A DNA stretch of 34,802 nucleotides, taken from the NCBI GenBank assembly GCA_944382785.1, contig CALWNO010000027.1, positions 1 through 34,802 on the forward strand, in the 5' to 3' direction. This document shows, piece after piece, positions 24,047 through 31,715 of this stretch. The notes beneath the pieces were generated by a model. The model did no database searches and was not told the origin of the DNA. It saw only the letters and a list, made by a program, of their open reading frames with translations. Both the position numbers and the translations under genes were made by a program. This stretch comes from an uncultured Gemmiger sp. (GTDB taxonomy: Bacteria; Bacillota; Clostridia; Oscillospirales; Ruminococcaceae). The stretch's first letter is position 1. Every line of letters begins with the position of its first letter.

Positions 24047-24715
24047 ATGCGCATCCTGTTCATTGAGGACGACACCGCCCTGTGTGCCGTCCTGGCCCCG
24101 GCGCTGACCGGGCTGGGCACGGTGGAATTCTGCCATACCGGGCCGGAGGGGCTTTTCCTGCTGGTCAGCGGCGGATATGACCTGTGCATCCTGGACCGGA
24201 TGCTCCCGGGGCTGGACGGGCTGACCCTGCTGCGGGCGGCCCGGGCCAAGGGGGTGCGTACCCCGGTGCTGCTGCTCACCGCCCTGGCCGGCGCCGGGGA
24301 CACGGTGGACGGGCTGGACGCCGGGGCAGACGACTACCTGGGCAAACCCTTTGACACTCCCGTATTGCTGGCCCGGCTGCGGGCGTTGCTGCGGCGCAGC
24401 GGGGGCACCGCCGCCCTGCAGGCAGGGGACCTGCGGCTGGACACTGGGGAGCTGACCCTCACCGGCCCCGGGGGCAGCGCGGTGCTCTCCCGCAAAGAGT
24501 GCGCTCTGCTGGAAGCTTTGCTCCGGGCCCCGGGGCGGTTACAGTCCCGCAGCGTGCTGCTGGCCCGGGTATGGGGACCCCTGGCCGAGGTGGAGGAGGC
24601 CAATCTGGACTGCTACATCCACTTTGTGCGGCGGCGGCTGGCCGGGGTGGGCAGCCGGGCCCGGGTGGTGACGGTGCGGGGCAGCGGCTACCGGCTGGAG
24701 GTGGACCCATGCTGA
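24047..24715 (+). CDS. OmpR-family response regulator
   Basis: A 222-residue regulator with a receiver domain (FIEDD, Asp50 in ILDRMLPGLDG, LTAL, Lys in KPF) and a winged-helix DNA-binding domain (about 125-222) ending VRGSGYRLEV. The start follows AAGGAGG. The kinase gene begins seven bases before its stop. Its promoter carries two exact 11-bp-phased TTTTCAAG repeats, which I take as its own binding sites. Asp in ILDRML rather than the more common DxMMP is ordinary in this QseB/CpxR-like subgroup. Confidence 0.95.
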   Translation: MRILFIEDDTALCAVLAPALTGLGTVEFCHTGPEGLFLLVSGGYDLCILDRMLPGLDGLTLLRAARAKGVRTPVLLLTALAGAGDTVDGLDAGADDYLGKPFDTPVLLARLRALLRRSGGTAALQAGDLRLDTGELTLTGPGGSAVLSRKECALLEALLRAPGRLQSRSVLLARVWGPLAEVEEANLDCYIHFVRRRLAGVGSRARVVTVRGSGYRLEVDPC

Positions 24716-26010
24716 AAGCTCTGCGCCGCCGCCTGGCCCTGCTCTTCGTGCTGCTCACCCTGCCGGTGCTCACCGCCGCTCTGGGGGCGGGGGTCTGGCT
24801 CTACCGGCAGCAGCAGCGGGAAGCCGCGGACACCCTCTTCCTGCACACCGCCCAGAACCTGTGCGACAGCCTGGTGGAGGCGGACTCGGTGAAGGACAGC
24901 TGGCTGGCCCAGCGGCAGCAGGCCCTGGGGGGCCTCATCGACCTGCAGGACAACGGCATCCCCACCCGGTTTTCCCTGCACAACCGGCAGGACGGGGACA
25001 CCGCCGCCCTGCTGGAAGTGGCCGAGACCCAGGCGGCCCAGGCCGGGCTGGACCTGACCGGCGGCGAAACCCAAGACAACGCGGTCTACCGGTTTGTGAC
25101 TTTTACGGTGACCGACACTGCCGGGCGCTCCTGGCGGGGGGCGGCGGCCACCCTGCCCCGGGGTGGGGCCGATCGGCTGGACCTGCTGGTGCTGCAGCCG
25201 GCGGGGCTGGCCTTCGGGGTGGGGCCCGCCCTGTTTTTCGTCGTCCTGTGGCTGGCGGGAGCCGGGCTGCTGACCGGGGCGGGCTGGCTGCTGGCCGGGG
25301 GGATGCTCCAGCCGGTCAGCCAGGCCTGGCAGCGGCAGAACGAGTTCATTGCGGCGGCGGGGCACGAGCTGCGCAGTCCCCTGGCGGTGATCAAGGCCAG
25401 CCTGGACGCCGCCGGGAACGCCGCCCCCGAACAGCAGGAGCGGTTTCTGGCCGCTGCCCGGCGGGAGACCGACCGGCTGGCCATCCTCACCGACGACCTG
25501 CTGGTGCTGGCAGCAGGGGAAGCGGGGGCGCTGGCGGTGCACCCCGGGCCGGTGGCGCCGGACACCCTGTGTATCGAACTGTACGAGCAGTTTTATCTGC
25601 TGGCCCGGAAGAAAGGTCATTCCCTGACCCTGGACCTGCCCGAATCCCCCCTGCCGCCCCTGACCACCGACGCACCCCGGCTGACCCAGCTGCTGTCCAT
25701 CCTGCTGCAGAATGCCCTGGACCACACCCCGCCGGGCACCCCGGTGGTCCTGACCCTGCGGCGGGAGGGTGGGCGGCGGCCGGTGGTGCGGTTCGGGGTC
25801 ACCGACCACGGTCCCGGCATTCCAGATGCCAGCAAGGCGGCGGTTTTTGACCGGTTTTACCGGGGAGATGCCAGCCGCACCCGCAAGCAGAACTTCGGCC
25901 TGGGGCTGAGCGTGGCCCGGGAGCTGGCCCGGCTGCTGGGAGCAGCCCTGACCTTGCAGGACACCCCGGGGGGCGGGGCCACCTTCACGGTGGAGCTGCG
26001 GGAGACCTGA
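24709..26010 (+). CDS. Sensor histidine kinase, partner of the 24047 regulator
   Basis: A 433-residue membrane kinase. A first helix (about 8-28), an extracellular segment of about 130 residues, a second helix (about 170-200), then almost at once the HisKA domain with His219 in AGHELRSPLAVI and an ATPase domain with DHGPGI and NFGLGLSVA. There is little room for a HAMP domain between the second helix and the phospho-acceptor helix, so signal transfer is probably direct. ATG 24709 overlaps the regulator gene by seven bases; a longer in-frame ORF lies wholly inside that gene. Confidence 0.93.
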   Translation: MLKALRRRLALLFVLLTLPVLTAALGAGVWLYRQQQREAADTLFLHTAQNLCDSLVEADSVKDSWLAQRQQALGGLIDLQDNGIPTRFSLHNRQDGDTAALLEVAETQAAQAGLDLTGGETQDNAVYRFVTFTVTDTAGRSWRGAAATLPRGGADRLDLLVLQPAGLAFGVGPALFFVVLWLAGAGLLTGAGWLLAGGMLQPVSQAWQRQNEFIAAAGHELRSPLAVIKASLDAAGNAAPEQQERFLAAARRETDRLAILTDDLLVLAAGEAGALAVHPGPVAPDTLCIELYEQFYLLARKKGHSLTLDLPESPLPPLTTDAPRLTQLLSILLQNALDHTPPGTPVVLTLRREGGRRPVVRFGVTDHGPGIPDASKAAVFDRFYRGDASRTRKQNFGLGLSVARELARLLGAALTLQDTPGGGATFTVELRET

Positions 26011-26051
26011 AACTCCCGCCAGCCCGCCGCAGCCAAATTCAACCTACCAAA

Positions 26052-26079
26052 GCAGCGGTCCCCGCGCGGGGGCCGCTGC
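26052..26079 (+). terminator. Terminator-like hairpin after the kinase gene
   Basis: A 12-base stem with one wobble (26052-26063 with 26068-26079) and a four-base loop. The T tract is poor (CTTGCTTT), so efficiency is uncertain. Confidence 0.6.
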
Positions 26080-26095
26080 CTTGCTTTCCGGCCCC

Positions 26096-26124
26096 TTGCC
26101 TGCAGGGCCCGCCGGGTTTATAAT
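26096..26124 (+). promoter_or_regulatory. Promoter for the TIR-domain gene
   Basis: TTGCCT (26096-26101) and a perfect TATAAT (26119-26124) are 17 bases apart. The transcript would start near 26131, giving a leader of about 65 bases. Confidence 0.8.
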
Positions 26125-26195
26125 GATAGAGCACCCCCTCCCTTGTGCAGTTCTTCACGGCAGAGAGGAGAAACGCCCAAGAAGTGAGGTACTCC

Positions 26196-27662
26196 ATGAG
26201 ATTCAAACGAAAGCATCCTGATTCGGAAGAGTTGCTCCGCACTGTCACACTGGCCGACCAGCTGCTGGAGAAACTGATCACCCTGCTCAAAACCATCCTG
26301 CAGCTGATGCAGCGTCTTGATATGGAGGATTCTCCCGCCCGCCGGGAGTATGAGGAGGCCCTCCACACCCTGGAGCGGCTGCAGCAGGTCAAGGTCCCCC
26401 TGGCCCCCCGGGCGGAGGAAGAGCCGGCCCCGGAACCTGCGGCAGAGGAACCGGCGACGGAGGAAGCCGCCCCGTCCAGGGAGACCGCGGAAGCCCCCGC
26501 CCCGGACAAAGGCGCTCCCCGGGAAACCACCCTTTCCCGCCGGGTCCAGCTGCTGTTTGACCGCACCGCTTCCGCGGAATCCGCCGAGGAAAGTGCCCCT
26601 GTCTTTTCTCTGTTCGGTTCCCGCCGCCGTCACCCTGCCGCCGGGGAGGCGCCCCTTGTTTTGCGGCGGCCCGTTTCCCCGGCGGCAGATGCTGCCCGGC
26701 CGCAGAGCTCCGCCGGAACGCCCGCCAAGGCCCCGGCAGAGGCCCCCGAGACCTCTGCCCCCGCTCCGGTCAAAACACCCGCCAAAGCCCCGGCCAAGGT
26801 CCCGGCCACGCCCCTTGCGGCGCCGGAAGCGCCGACGCCGCTCCTGTCCAGGACCGACACCGCCGCCCCGCCGGTTCCCCCTATGTACAAAGTACAGTTT
26901 TCCGCCGTGGTCCCCGGTCCCCTGCTGCGGGGCGGGGACGGGGTGCTCCATCTGTTCATGGCGGAAAAGGACTTTCCGCTGGCGGCGGAGGATCTGCTGC
27001 GGCAGGCTTCCTCCGCTCCCCGGCAGGCACAGCGCGGGGTCGTCGTGCGGGTGGCACTGCAATCCCCCGACCTGGAACTGACCCGCAGTACCCAGGCCCT
27101 GGCCTGGCCGGGAGAGTATCTGCGGTTTGACTTTCCCTTGTCCCTGCCGGAAGAGTTCCTCAAGCGGCAGGTGCTGTTCAACGCCGTTGTCTATATCAAC
27201 GAGGTGATCGCCACCCGGCTGAGGTTTCTGGTTCCCTGCGCCGCGCCGGGCCCCCAGATCATCCCGCCCCGGCGCCGGGATGTGCTTTCCGCCTTCCTTT
27301 CCTATGCCGGGGAGGACCGCGCCCGGGCGGAGGCCCTGTTGCAGGGAATGCAGAAAGCCCGACCGGATCTCCACGTCTTTTCGGAGGTGGAATCCCTGCG
27401 CAGCGGCGAAAACTGGCGGGAAGTCCTGCCTCTGGAAATTGCCCGCCGGGACGTATTTTTCCTGTGCTGGTCCCACTATGCCAAAGAATCCTTCTGGGTG
27501 AACTGGGAATGGAACTGCGCCCTGAAGGCAAAGGGCGCGTCCTGCATCGAGCCCATCCCGCTGGAGAATCCCGACCGCTGCCCGCCGCCCCGGGACCTGG
27601 ACGGCAGGCATTTCAACGACCACCTTCTGTACCTGATGAACGCTATGCAGAACGGCACCTGA
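26196..27662 (+). CDS. TIR-domain protein with N-terminal helical segment and middle beta-rich domain
   Basis: A 488-residue cytoplasmic protein. Residues 1-65 are helical and charged, likely coiled coil or oligomerising. Residues 66-229 are a low-complexity Ala/Pro/Glu linker. Residues 230-345 (from MYKVQFSAVVPGPL to TRLRFLVPC) form a conserved-looking beta-rich domain that I recall beside TIR domains in gut Clostridia but cannot name. Residues 362-488 are a TIR domain: FLSYAGEDRARAEAL, a FSEVESLRSGENW loop and FWVNWEWNCAL with Glu438 in the position of the NADase Glu. Start ATG 26196 follows a GTGAGGT site; GTG 26145 is an unsupported upstream option. It is a single-gene unit. NAD-cleaving defence or signalling is possible but unproven. 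Confidence 0.87.
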   Translation: MRFKRKHPDSEELLRTVTLADQLLEKLITLLKTILQLMQRLDMEDSPARREYEEALHTLERLQQVKVPLAPRAEEEPAPEPAAEEPATEEAAPSRETAEAPAPDKGAPRETTLSRRVQLLFDRTASAESAEESAPVFSLFGSRRRHPAAGEAPLVLRRPVSPAADAARPQSSAGTPAKAPAEAPETSAPAPVKTPAKAPAKVPATPLAAPEAPTPLLSRTDTAAPPVPPMYKVQFSAVVPGPLLRGGDGVLHLFMAEKDFPLAAEDLLRQASSAPRQAQRGVVVRVALQSPDLELTRSTQALAWPGEYLRFDFPLSLPEEFLKRQVLFNAVVYINEVIATRLRFLVPCAAPGPQIIPPRRRDVLSAFLSYAGEDRARAEALLQGMQKARPDLHVFSEVESLRSGENWREVLPLEIARRDVFFLCWSHYAKESFWVNWEWNCALKAKGASCIEPIPLENPDRCPPPRDLDGRHFNDHLLYLMNAMQNGT

Positions 27663-27689
27663 ATCCCCGGCACCTGCCGGAAAATACCA

Positions 27690-27728
27690 GTGCCCGCCCG
27701 GAGAGAGCCCCGGGCGGGCACCTTTGTT
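27690..27728. terminator. Terminator between convergent genes
   Basis: A perfect 12-base stem (27690-27701 with 27710-27721) with an eight-base loop, then CTTTGTTT. It can also act on the minus strand for the EamA gene, whose stop is at 27744. Confidence 0.75.
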
Positions 27729-27743
27729 TGTTCGGATGAAAAT

Positions 27744-28598
27744 TCAGGGTTCCGGGCGCAGGGTGGACCAGGCCGCCACCCCCAGAATGACCGCGCCGCC
27801 CAGCAGCTCCCGGACGGTGGGCAGTTCCCCCAGCAGCAAAGCAGCGTATGCAATGCCGTAGACCGTCTCCAGCCCCGAAACCAGCCCTGCTGTGCGGGCG
27901 GTGACCCCTTTCTGGGCAGCCACATACAGGGAGTGGGCCAGGGCGGTACAGACAAACCCGATGAGGGCCACCCCCGCCAGGTCGGCGGCGGTCCAGCTCA
28001 CCCGCACCAGGAAAAAGGCGGGCAGCAGCACCAGGGCGGCGGTGCCCTGCTCATACAGGCAGACCACCCGGGCGGGGTAACGGGCGGACAGGCGGCGGTT
28101 GCACAGGGTCAAAACCCCGTAAGCCAGGCTGGAAAGCATCCCCCAGGCGATGCCCACGGTGGTGTGGTCGGTGAGGGAGAAAGCGGGCACCGTGATGAGT
28201 ACCCCCGCCAGCAGCAGCACGGCCCGGCCCACCCCGGACAGGCGGAGCCGTTCGTGATAAAGCAGGGGTTCCAGAAAGGTCACGAACAGCGGGAAGGTGG
28301 AGTAGGTCAGGGTCCCGATGGCCACCGACGCCTCCTGTACCGAGAGGAAAAAGGCAGTCCAGTGCACCGCCAGCACCACCCCGGCCCCCACAGCCAGCAG
28401 GGTATCCCCGCGGCTGCGGAGTTTTAAGGGGGTGCGCCCCGCCAGGCAGAGCACCAGCAGCAGGGCCGAGGAACAGACCACCCGGCCTGCCGCCACCAGC
28501 ACCGCGGGCACATTCACCCACCGCCCCACCACCGCCGAAAGGCCGAAGAGCATGACGGCCAGATGCAGCGCTCCCAGGCTGCGGCGATCGGTCTGCAT
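27744..28598 (-). CDS. EamA-family drug/metabolite transporter
   Basis: A 284-residue membrane protein with ten hydrophobic segments in two similar halves of five, the EamA (DMT superfamily) layout. Each half has a recognisable C-terminal stretch, one reading LLYHERLRLSGVGRAVLLLAGVL and the other LLLGELPTVRELLGGAVILG. Start ATG 28598 follows a purine-rich GGGGGTAAGGA site. It lies 75 bases downstream of the metallo-hydrolase gene on the same strand, with a hairpin in between. Members export amino acids, purines or other metabolites; the substrate is not readable here. Confidence 0.93.
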   Translation of the reverse strand: MQTDRRSLGALHLAVMLFGLSAVVGRWVNVPAVLVAAGRVVCSSALLLVLCLAGRTPLKLRSRGDTLLAVGAGVVLAVHWTAFFLSVQEASVAIGTLTYSTFPLFVTFLEPLLYHERLRLSGVGRAVLLLAGVLITVPAFSLTDHTTVGIAWGMLSSLAYGVLTLCNRRLSARYPARVVCLYEQGTAALVLLPAFFLVRVSWTAADLAGVALIGFVCTALAHSLYVAAQKGVTARTAGLVSGLETVYGIAYAALLLGELPTVRELLGGAVILGVAAWSTLRPEP

Positions 28599-28624
28599 TT
28601 TCCTTACCCCCTTTGCAAAAGTTT

Positions 28625-28654
28625 CCCCGGCGCCGGGCGTTTCCGGTGCCGGGG
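28625..28654 (-). terminator. Hairpin between the metallo-hydrolase and EamA genes
   Basis: A 12-base stem with one mismatch (28625-28636 with 28643-28654) and a six-base loop. On the minus strand it is followed by AAACTTTTG, a weak T tract, so it may act as a partial terminator. Confidence 0.55.
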
Positions 28655-28673
28655 CGTTGGTATTGACAGTCTG

Positions 28674-29363
28674 TCAGGCCCGGGTGCGGTCCGCCTCGGT
28701 GCAATAGAAGTCGGTCCACTGCCCGTGGTAGGTGCGGCAGGGCATACCGGGGGTGGCCTCGCTGGGCAGGCTGCCCGCCCGCATGGCCTCGGCGTCCAGC
28801 CGGTTCTTACCGATGAAATCCGGGGTCACCGGGCAGGCGTGGTGGCAGGGATAAATCGTCTCAAACCGGTCCGCCATGGCTTCCAGCTTCTTCTGGCTTT
28901 CAATATACAGGTTCAGGTTCCGGTGGCTGCCGAAAAGATAAATGGGCCCCGCTTTCTGCACCGAATCCCCCGCAAACAGCACCTTTTTGTCAAAATCCCC
29001 AAAGGCCACGCTGCCGTAGGTGTGGCCGGGGATCTCGATGACCTGCAAATTCCAGTCCCCGCACCGGAAGGTATCCCCCTCCTGCAAGGGATGGAGTTTT
29101 GTTTCCGCTTCCACCAGGTGCCAGTCCTTTTCGTGGAGCCAGGCTTCCCCGAATTTGTCCAGTCCCCCGGCATGGTCCGGGTCCCCGTGGGTCAGCAGCA
29201 CCTGGATGGGCGCCTCGCTCACCTCCCGCACCGCCGCCAATACCGAACCGCCTTCAAAGCCGGTGTCCAGCAGCAGGACCTTGTCCGGCCCCACCACAAA
29301 AAACTGCCGTACCATGCCATTATCCAGCATGTAGAGGTTGTCACCCAAGTTTTGTGCCTGCAT
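28674..29363 (-). CDS. Metallo-beta-lactamase-fold hydrolase
   Basis: A 229-residue MBL-fold protein. The metal motif is LTHGDPDHAGG (His59, Asp61, Asp63, His64), so the usual second His of HxHxDH is Asp, a variant seen in some MBL subfamilies. Further ligands are in IPGHTYGS, FAGDS and PCHHACP. Start ATG 29363 lies eight bases after AAGGAGG; a longer in-frame ORF starting at 29501 runs through the promoter of the divergent MATE gene and is rejected. Glyoxalase-II-like or other thioester hydrolysis is a family-based guess. No signal peptide is seen. Confidence 0.9.
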   Translation of the reverse strand: MQAQNLGDNLYMLDNGMVRQFFVVGPDKVLLLDTGFEGGSVLAAVREVSEAPIQVLLTHGDPDHAGGLDKFGEAWLHEKDWHLVEAETKLHPLQEGDTFRCGDWNLQVIEIPGHTYGSVAFGDFDKKVLFAGDSVQKAGPIYLFGSHRNLNLYIESQKKLEAMADRFETIYPCHHACPVTPDFIGKNRLDAEAMRAGSLPSEATPGMPCRTYHGQWTDFYCTEADRTRA

Positions 29364-29400
29364 TCTGCAATGCCTCCTTGTGCCTTTTACGGCGCGGCGG

Positions 29401-29429
29401 TTGGATTTTCCACCAAAAAGCAGTATACT
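29401..29429 (+). promoter_or_regulatory. Promoter for the MATE exporter gene
   Basis: TTGGAT (29401-29406) and TATACT (29424-29429) are 17 bases apart. The leader to the start codon is about 105 bases; no convincing riboswitch or hairpin pair was seen in it. Confidence 0.75.
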
Positions 29430-29539
29430 GTGGAAAGAAGATTTTCCGCTGCCGTTTTTGCCGTTTTCTATGATTATACGCGCCTGCCCCGCCGCCCGCA
29501 AGAGCCCCGGCCCGCGCCATGCCAGAGGGAGGGGCTTTT

Positions 29540-30919
29540 ATGAACCAGACCGCCACCCAAAACGAACTGTTTGAAAGCCTGCCGGTGCCGGTAGCCCTGC
29601 GCCGGATGATCGTGCCTGCGGCCATCAGCCAGATCATCGTGCTGATCTACAACATGGCCGACACCTTTTACATCGGCCGCACCGACAACCCCTACATGCT
29701 GGCGGGAGCATCCCTGATTCTGCCGGTGTTCAACATGCTGCTCTGCCTGGCCTCCCTGGCGGGCATCGGCGGCGGGACCCTGATCTCCCGCCTGCTGGGG
29801 GCCGGGGAGGAGTCCGAGGCCCGCAAGGTCAGTGCTTTCAGCTTTTACCTGGCCATCGGGCTGTCCTTACTCTTCTCGGTGGGGCTGGGGGTCTTTATGG
29901 ACCCGGCCTTGCGGCTGCTGGGCGCCAAGGATACCTTCCTGCTGTATGCCCGGCAGTATTCCTTCTGCGTCATTGTGCTGGGCGCAGTGCCCACCGTCCT
30001 TTCCAACGTGCTGGCCCATCTGGTGCGCAGCGTGGGACTTTCCCGGGAAGCGGGTTTCGGCATCACCCTGGGAGCGGTGCTGAACATCCTGCTGGACCCG
30101 GTGTTCATGTACCTGATTTTGCCCGACGGCCAGCAGGTGCTGGGTGTGGGCATTGCCACCCTGTTTTCCAACTGTGTGGCCTGCGGATATTTCCTGGTGA
30201 TCCTGTACCGCATCCGGAACACCACCGTTCTCACCGCCGATTTCCGCCTGGGTCTGCCCCGGGGACAGAACATGAGCGCGGTTTTTGCGGTGGGGATTCC
30301 CTCGGCGGTGGCCAGCCTGCTCTTTGACCTGGACTATGTGGTCATCGACAAGCTGATGGTAGCCTACAGCGAGGTGGCCCTGGCGGCCATCGGCATCGTG
30401 CTCAAGGTGGAGCGGCTGCCTTTGAACGTGGGCATCGGCATCTGCCAGGGCATGGTGCCGCTGGTGGCCTACAACTGCGCTTCCGGCAACGAAAAACGGA
30501 TGAACCGGGTCATCCGGCTGTCCCTGGGGACCGGGCTGGTGGTGGCGGCGGGAAGTATTTTGCTGTATGAGGCCTTCACCCCCTGGATCGTGGGGGTGTT
30601 CATTTCGGATGCCGCCACCGTTCAGCTGGCCGATGTGTTTTTGCGCATCCGCATCCTGGCCACCCCCTTGATGTTCCTGAGCTTTTTTACCGTCTACATC
30701 TTCCAGGGGTTCGGCAACGGACGGATCTCCCTGTTTCTGGGGGTGATGCGCTGGGCGGTGTTCAACATTCCCATGCTGTTTTTGCTGGATCATCTGGTGG
30801 GCATGTACGGGATCGTCTGGTCCCAGATCTGCGCCGATGTGCTCACCGTGGCCCTGTCCGTTTACATCTACCGCACACGCCGCCCGGCGTTCGATTCCTC
30901 GGGCCCTGTGCGTCCCTGA
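29540..30919 (+). CDS. MATE-family multidrug/toxin exporter
   Basis: A 459-residue protein with twelve hydrophobic segments in two halves, the MATE layout. The N-terminal half has MIVPAAISQIIVLIYNMADT and FYIGRTDN, a typical DinF/NorM-like opening, and NVLAHLVRSVGLSREAGFG matches the conserved loop in the first half. ATG 29540 follows GAGGGAGGGG by six bases; an in-frame ATG at 29519 lacks a ribosome site. MATE proteins use sodium or proton gradients to export cationic compounds. It is a one-gene unit ending at a shared terminator. Confidence 0.95.
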   Translation: MNQTATQNELFESLPVPVALRRMIVPAAISQIIVLIYNMADTFYIGRTDNPYMLAGASLILPVFNMLLCLASLAGIGGGTLISRLLGAGEESEARKVSAFSFYLAIGLSLLFSVGLGVFMDPALRLLGAKDTFLLYARQYSFCVIVLGAVPTVLSNVLAHLVRSVGLSREAGFGITLGAVLNILLDPVFMYLILPDGQQVLGVGIATLFSNCVACGYFLVILYRIRNTTVLTADFRLGLPRGQNMSAVFAVGIPSAVASLLFDLDYVVIDKLMVAYSEVALAAIGIVLKVERLPLNVGIGICQGMVPLVAYNCASGNEKRMNRVIRLSLGTGLVVAAGSILLYEAFTPWIVGVFISDAATVQLADVFLRIRILATPLMFLSFFTVYIFQGFGNGRISLFLGVMRWAVFNIPMLFLLDHLVGMYGIVWSQICADVLTVALSVYIYRTRRPAFDSSGPVRP

Positions 30920-30940
30920 TTCCCTGCCCCGCCCTGCCAA

Positions 30941-30978
30941 AAAAAGACCTGCCGTCTTGGGAAACGGCAGGTCTTTTT
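30941..30978. terminator. Bidirectional terminator between convergent genes
   Basis: A perfect 15-base stem (30941-30955 with 30964-30978) with AAAAA on the left and TTTTT on the right around an eight-base loop. It ends the MATE gene and the minus-strand gene at 30998. Confidence 0.94.
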
Positions 30979-30997
30979 GCTTTGTCGGGTGGACTGC

Positions 30998-31645
30998 TTA
31001 CCGGATCACGGTCATCTCTTTCACCGGTCCGTAGCAGACCAGGCGGTCGCTGTAGGTATCGTAGGCCACAAAGGCCCGGTGTTCCCGGTCAAAGCCGTAG
31101 AAGGCACCCCGGCTGCCTGCAGGCAGAGCCTGCCCGCACAGGGTATAGCGATTTTCCTGGCTCAGGGCCACGTAGAGCTTGCCCTTGAAGAAGGGCATAC
31201 TGCGCGCCCGGTCAAACAACTGACACAGCGGGTCGGTCAGGTCCCGGCGCAGCGATACCCGTTCCTCGATGGAATCCGGCTTGATATGGGTCTTAGGGCG
31301 CCGCAGCATGGAAATGTTGTCTTTCATATACTGGGCGGCGATGGCCGCGTCATCATCGAGGCAGACGGCTTCCAGCCGGGCCGCCGCCACCGACGCCCGC
31401 AGCAGGATGTCCTTGCCCTGGATGTACAGGGTGCGCAGCGGAAGCTGTGCTGTCAGCAGGCAGAAGGGAATCTCCTCCATGCCCGGTTTCAGCGACAGGC
31501 CCCGGTCCTCCTCACTGTCCTGGGGGTCTGCTTCCATGACGGCATTGCGGAACCGGGCCGAACGCCACAGCTGGTGAAGATGGCTCAGCATCAGATAGCG
31601 GTCACCCTTGCAGTCTTCCAGCAGAATTTTCACTGGTTTTGCCAA
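30998..31645 (-). CDS. Unrecognised 215-residue cytoplasmic protein
   Basis: I do not recognise this protein. The start is TTG 31645, eight bases after AAGGGAGG; longer in-frame options reach into the upstream gene and lack a site. It begins MAKPVKILLEDCKGDRYLML, has no signal peptide or membrane segment, and is of mixed charge with several Cys. It lies 70 bases downstream of the giant HD-domain gene on the same strand and ends at a shared terminator, so the two are probably cotranscribed. A role as a partner, chaperone or antidote of that protein is conceivable from position alone. Confidence 0.75.
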   Translation of the reverse strand: MAKPVKILLEDCKGDRYLMLSHLHQLWRSARFRNAVMEADPQDSEEDRGLSLKPGMEEIPFCLLTAQLPLRTLYIQGKDILLRASVAAARLEAVCLDDDAAIAAQYMKDNISMLRRPKTHIKPDSIEERVSLRRDLTDPLCQLFDRARSMPFFKGKLYVALSQENRYTLCGQALPAGSRGAFYGFDREHRAFVAYDTYSDRLVCYGPVKEMTVIR

Positions 31646-31715
31646 GTTGATGTCCTCCCTTATTGGATGTAGGGTTTGCGGGCCGCAGGTACAGCGGTCT
31701 GCGGGAAAAGCCGGC

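Noticed and set aside
26118-27623. A 501-residue minus-strand ORF opposite the TIR gene
   Set aside because: Repetitive Gly/Arg/Gln composition, no motif, and the plus-strand gene has a promoter, ribosome site and TIR domain.
26145-27662. Upstream GTG start for the TIR gene
   Set aside because: No ribosome site precedes GTG 26145, and the ATG at 26196 has one at proper spacing.
28664-28676. Perfect palindrome TGACAG-T-CTGTCA
   Set aside because: It overlaps the stop codon of the metallo-hydrolase gene and has no associated promoter on either strand; a single short palindrome is not enough to call an operator.
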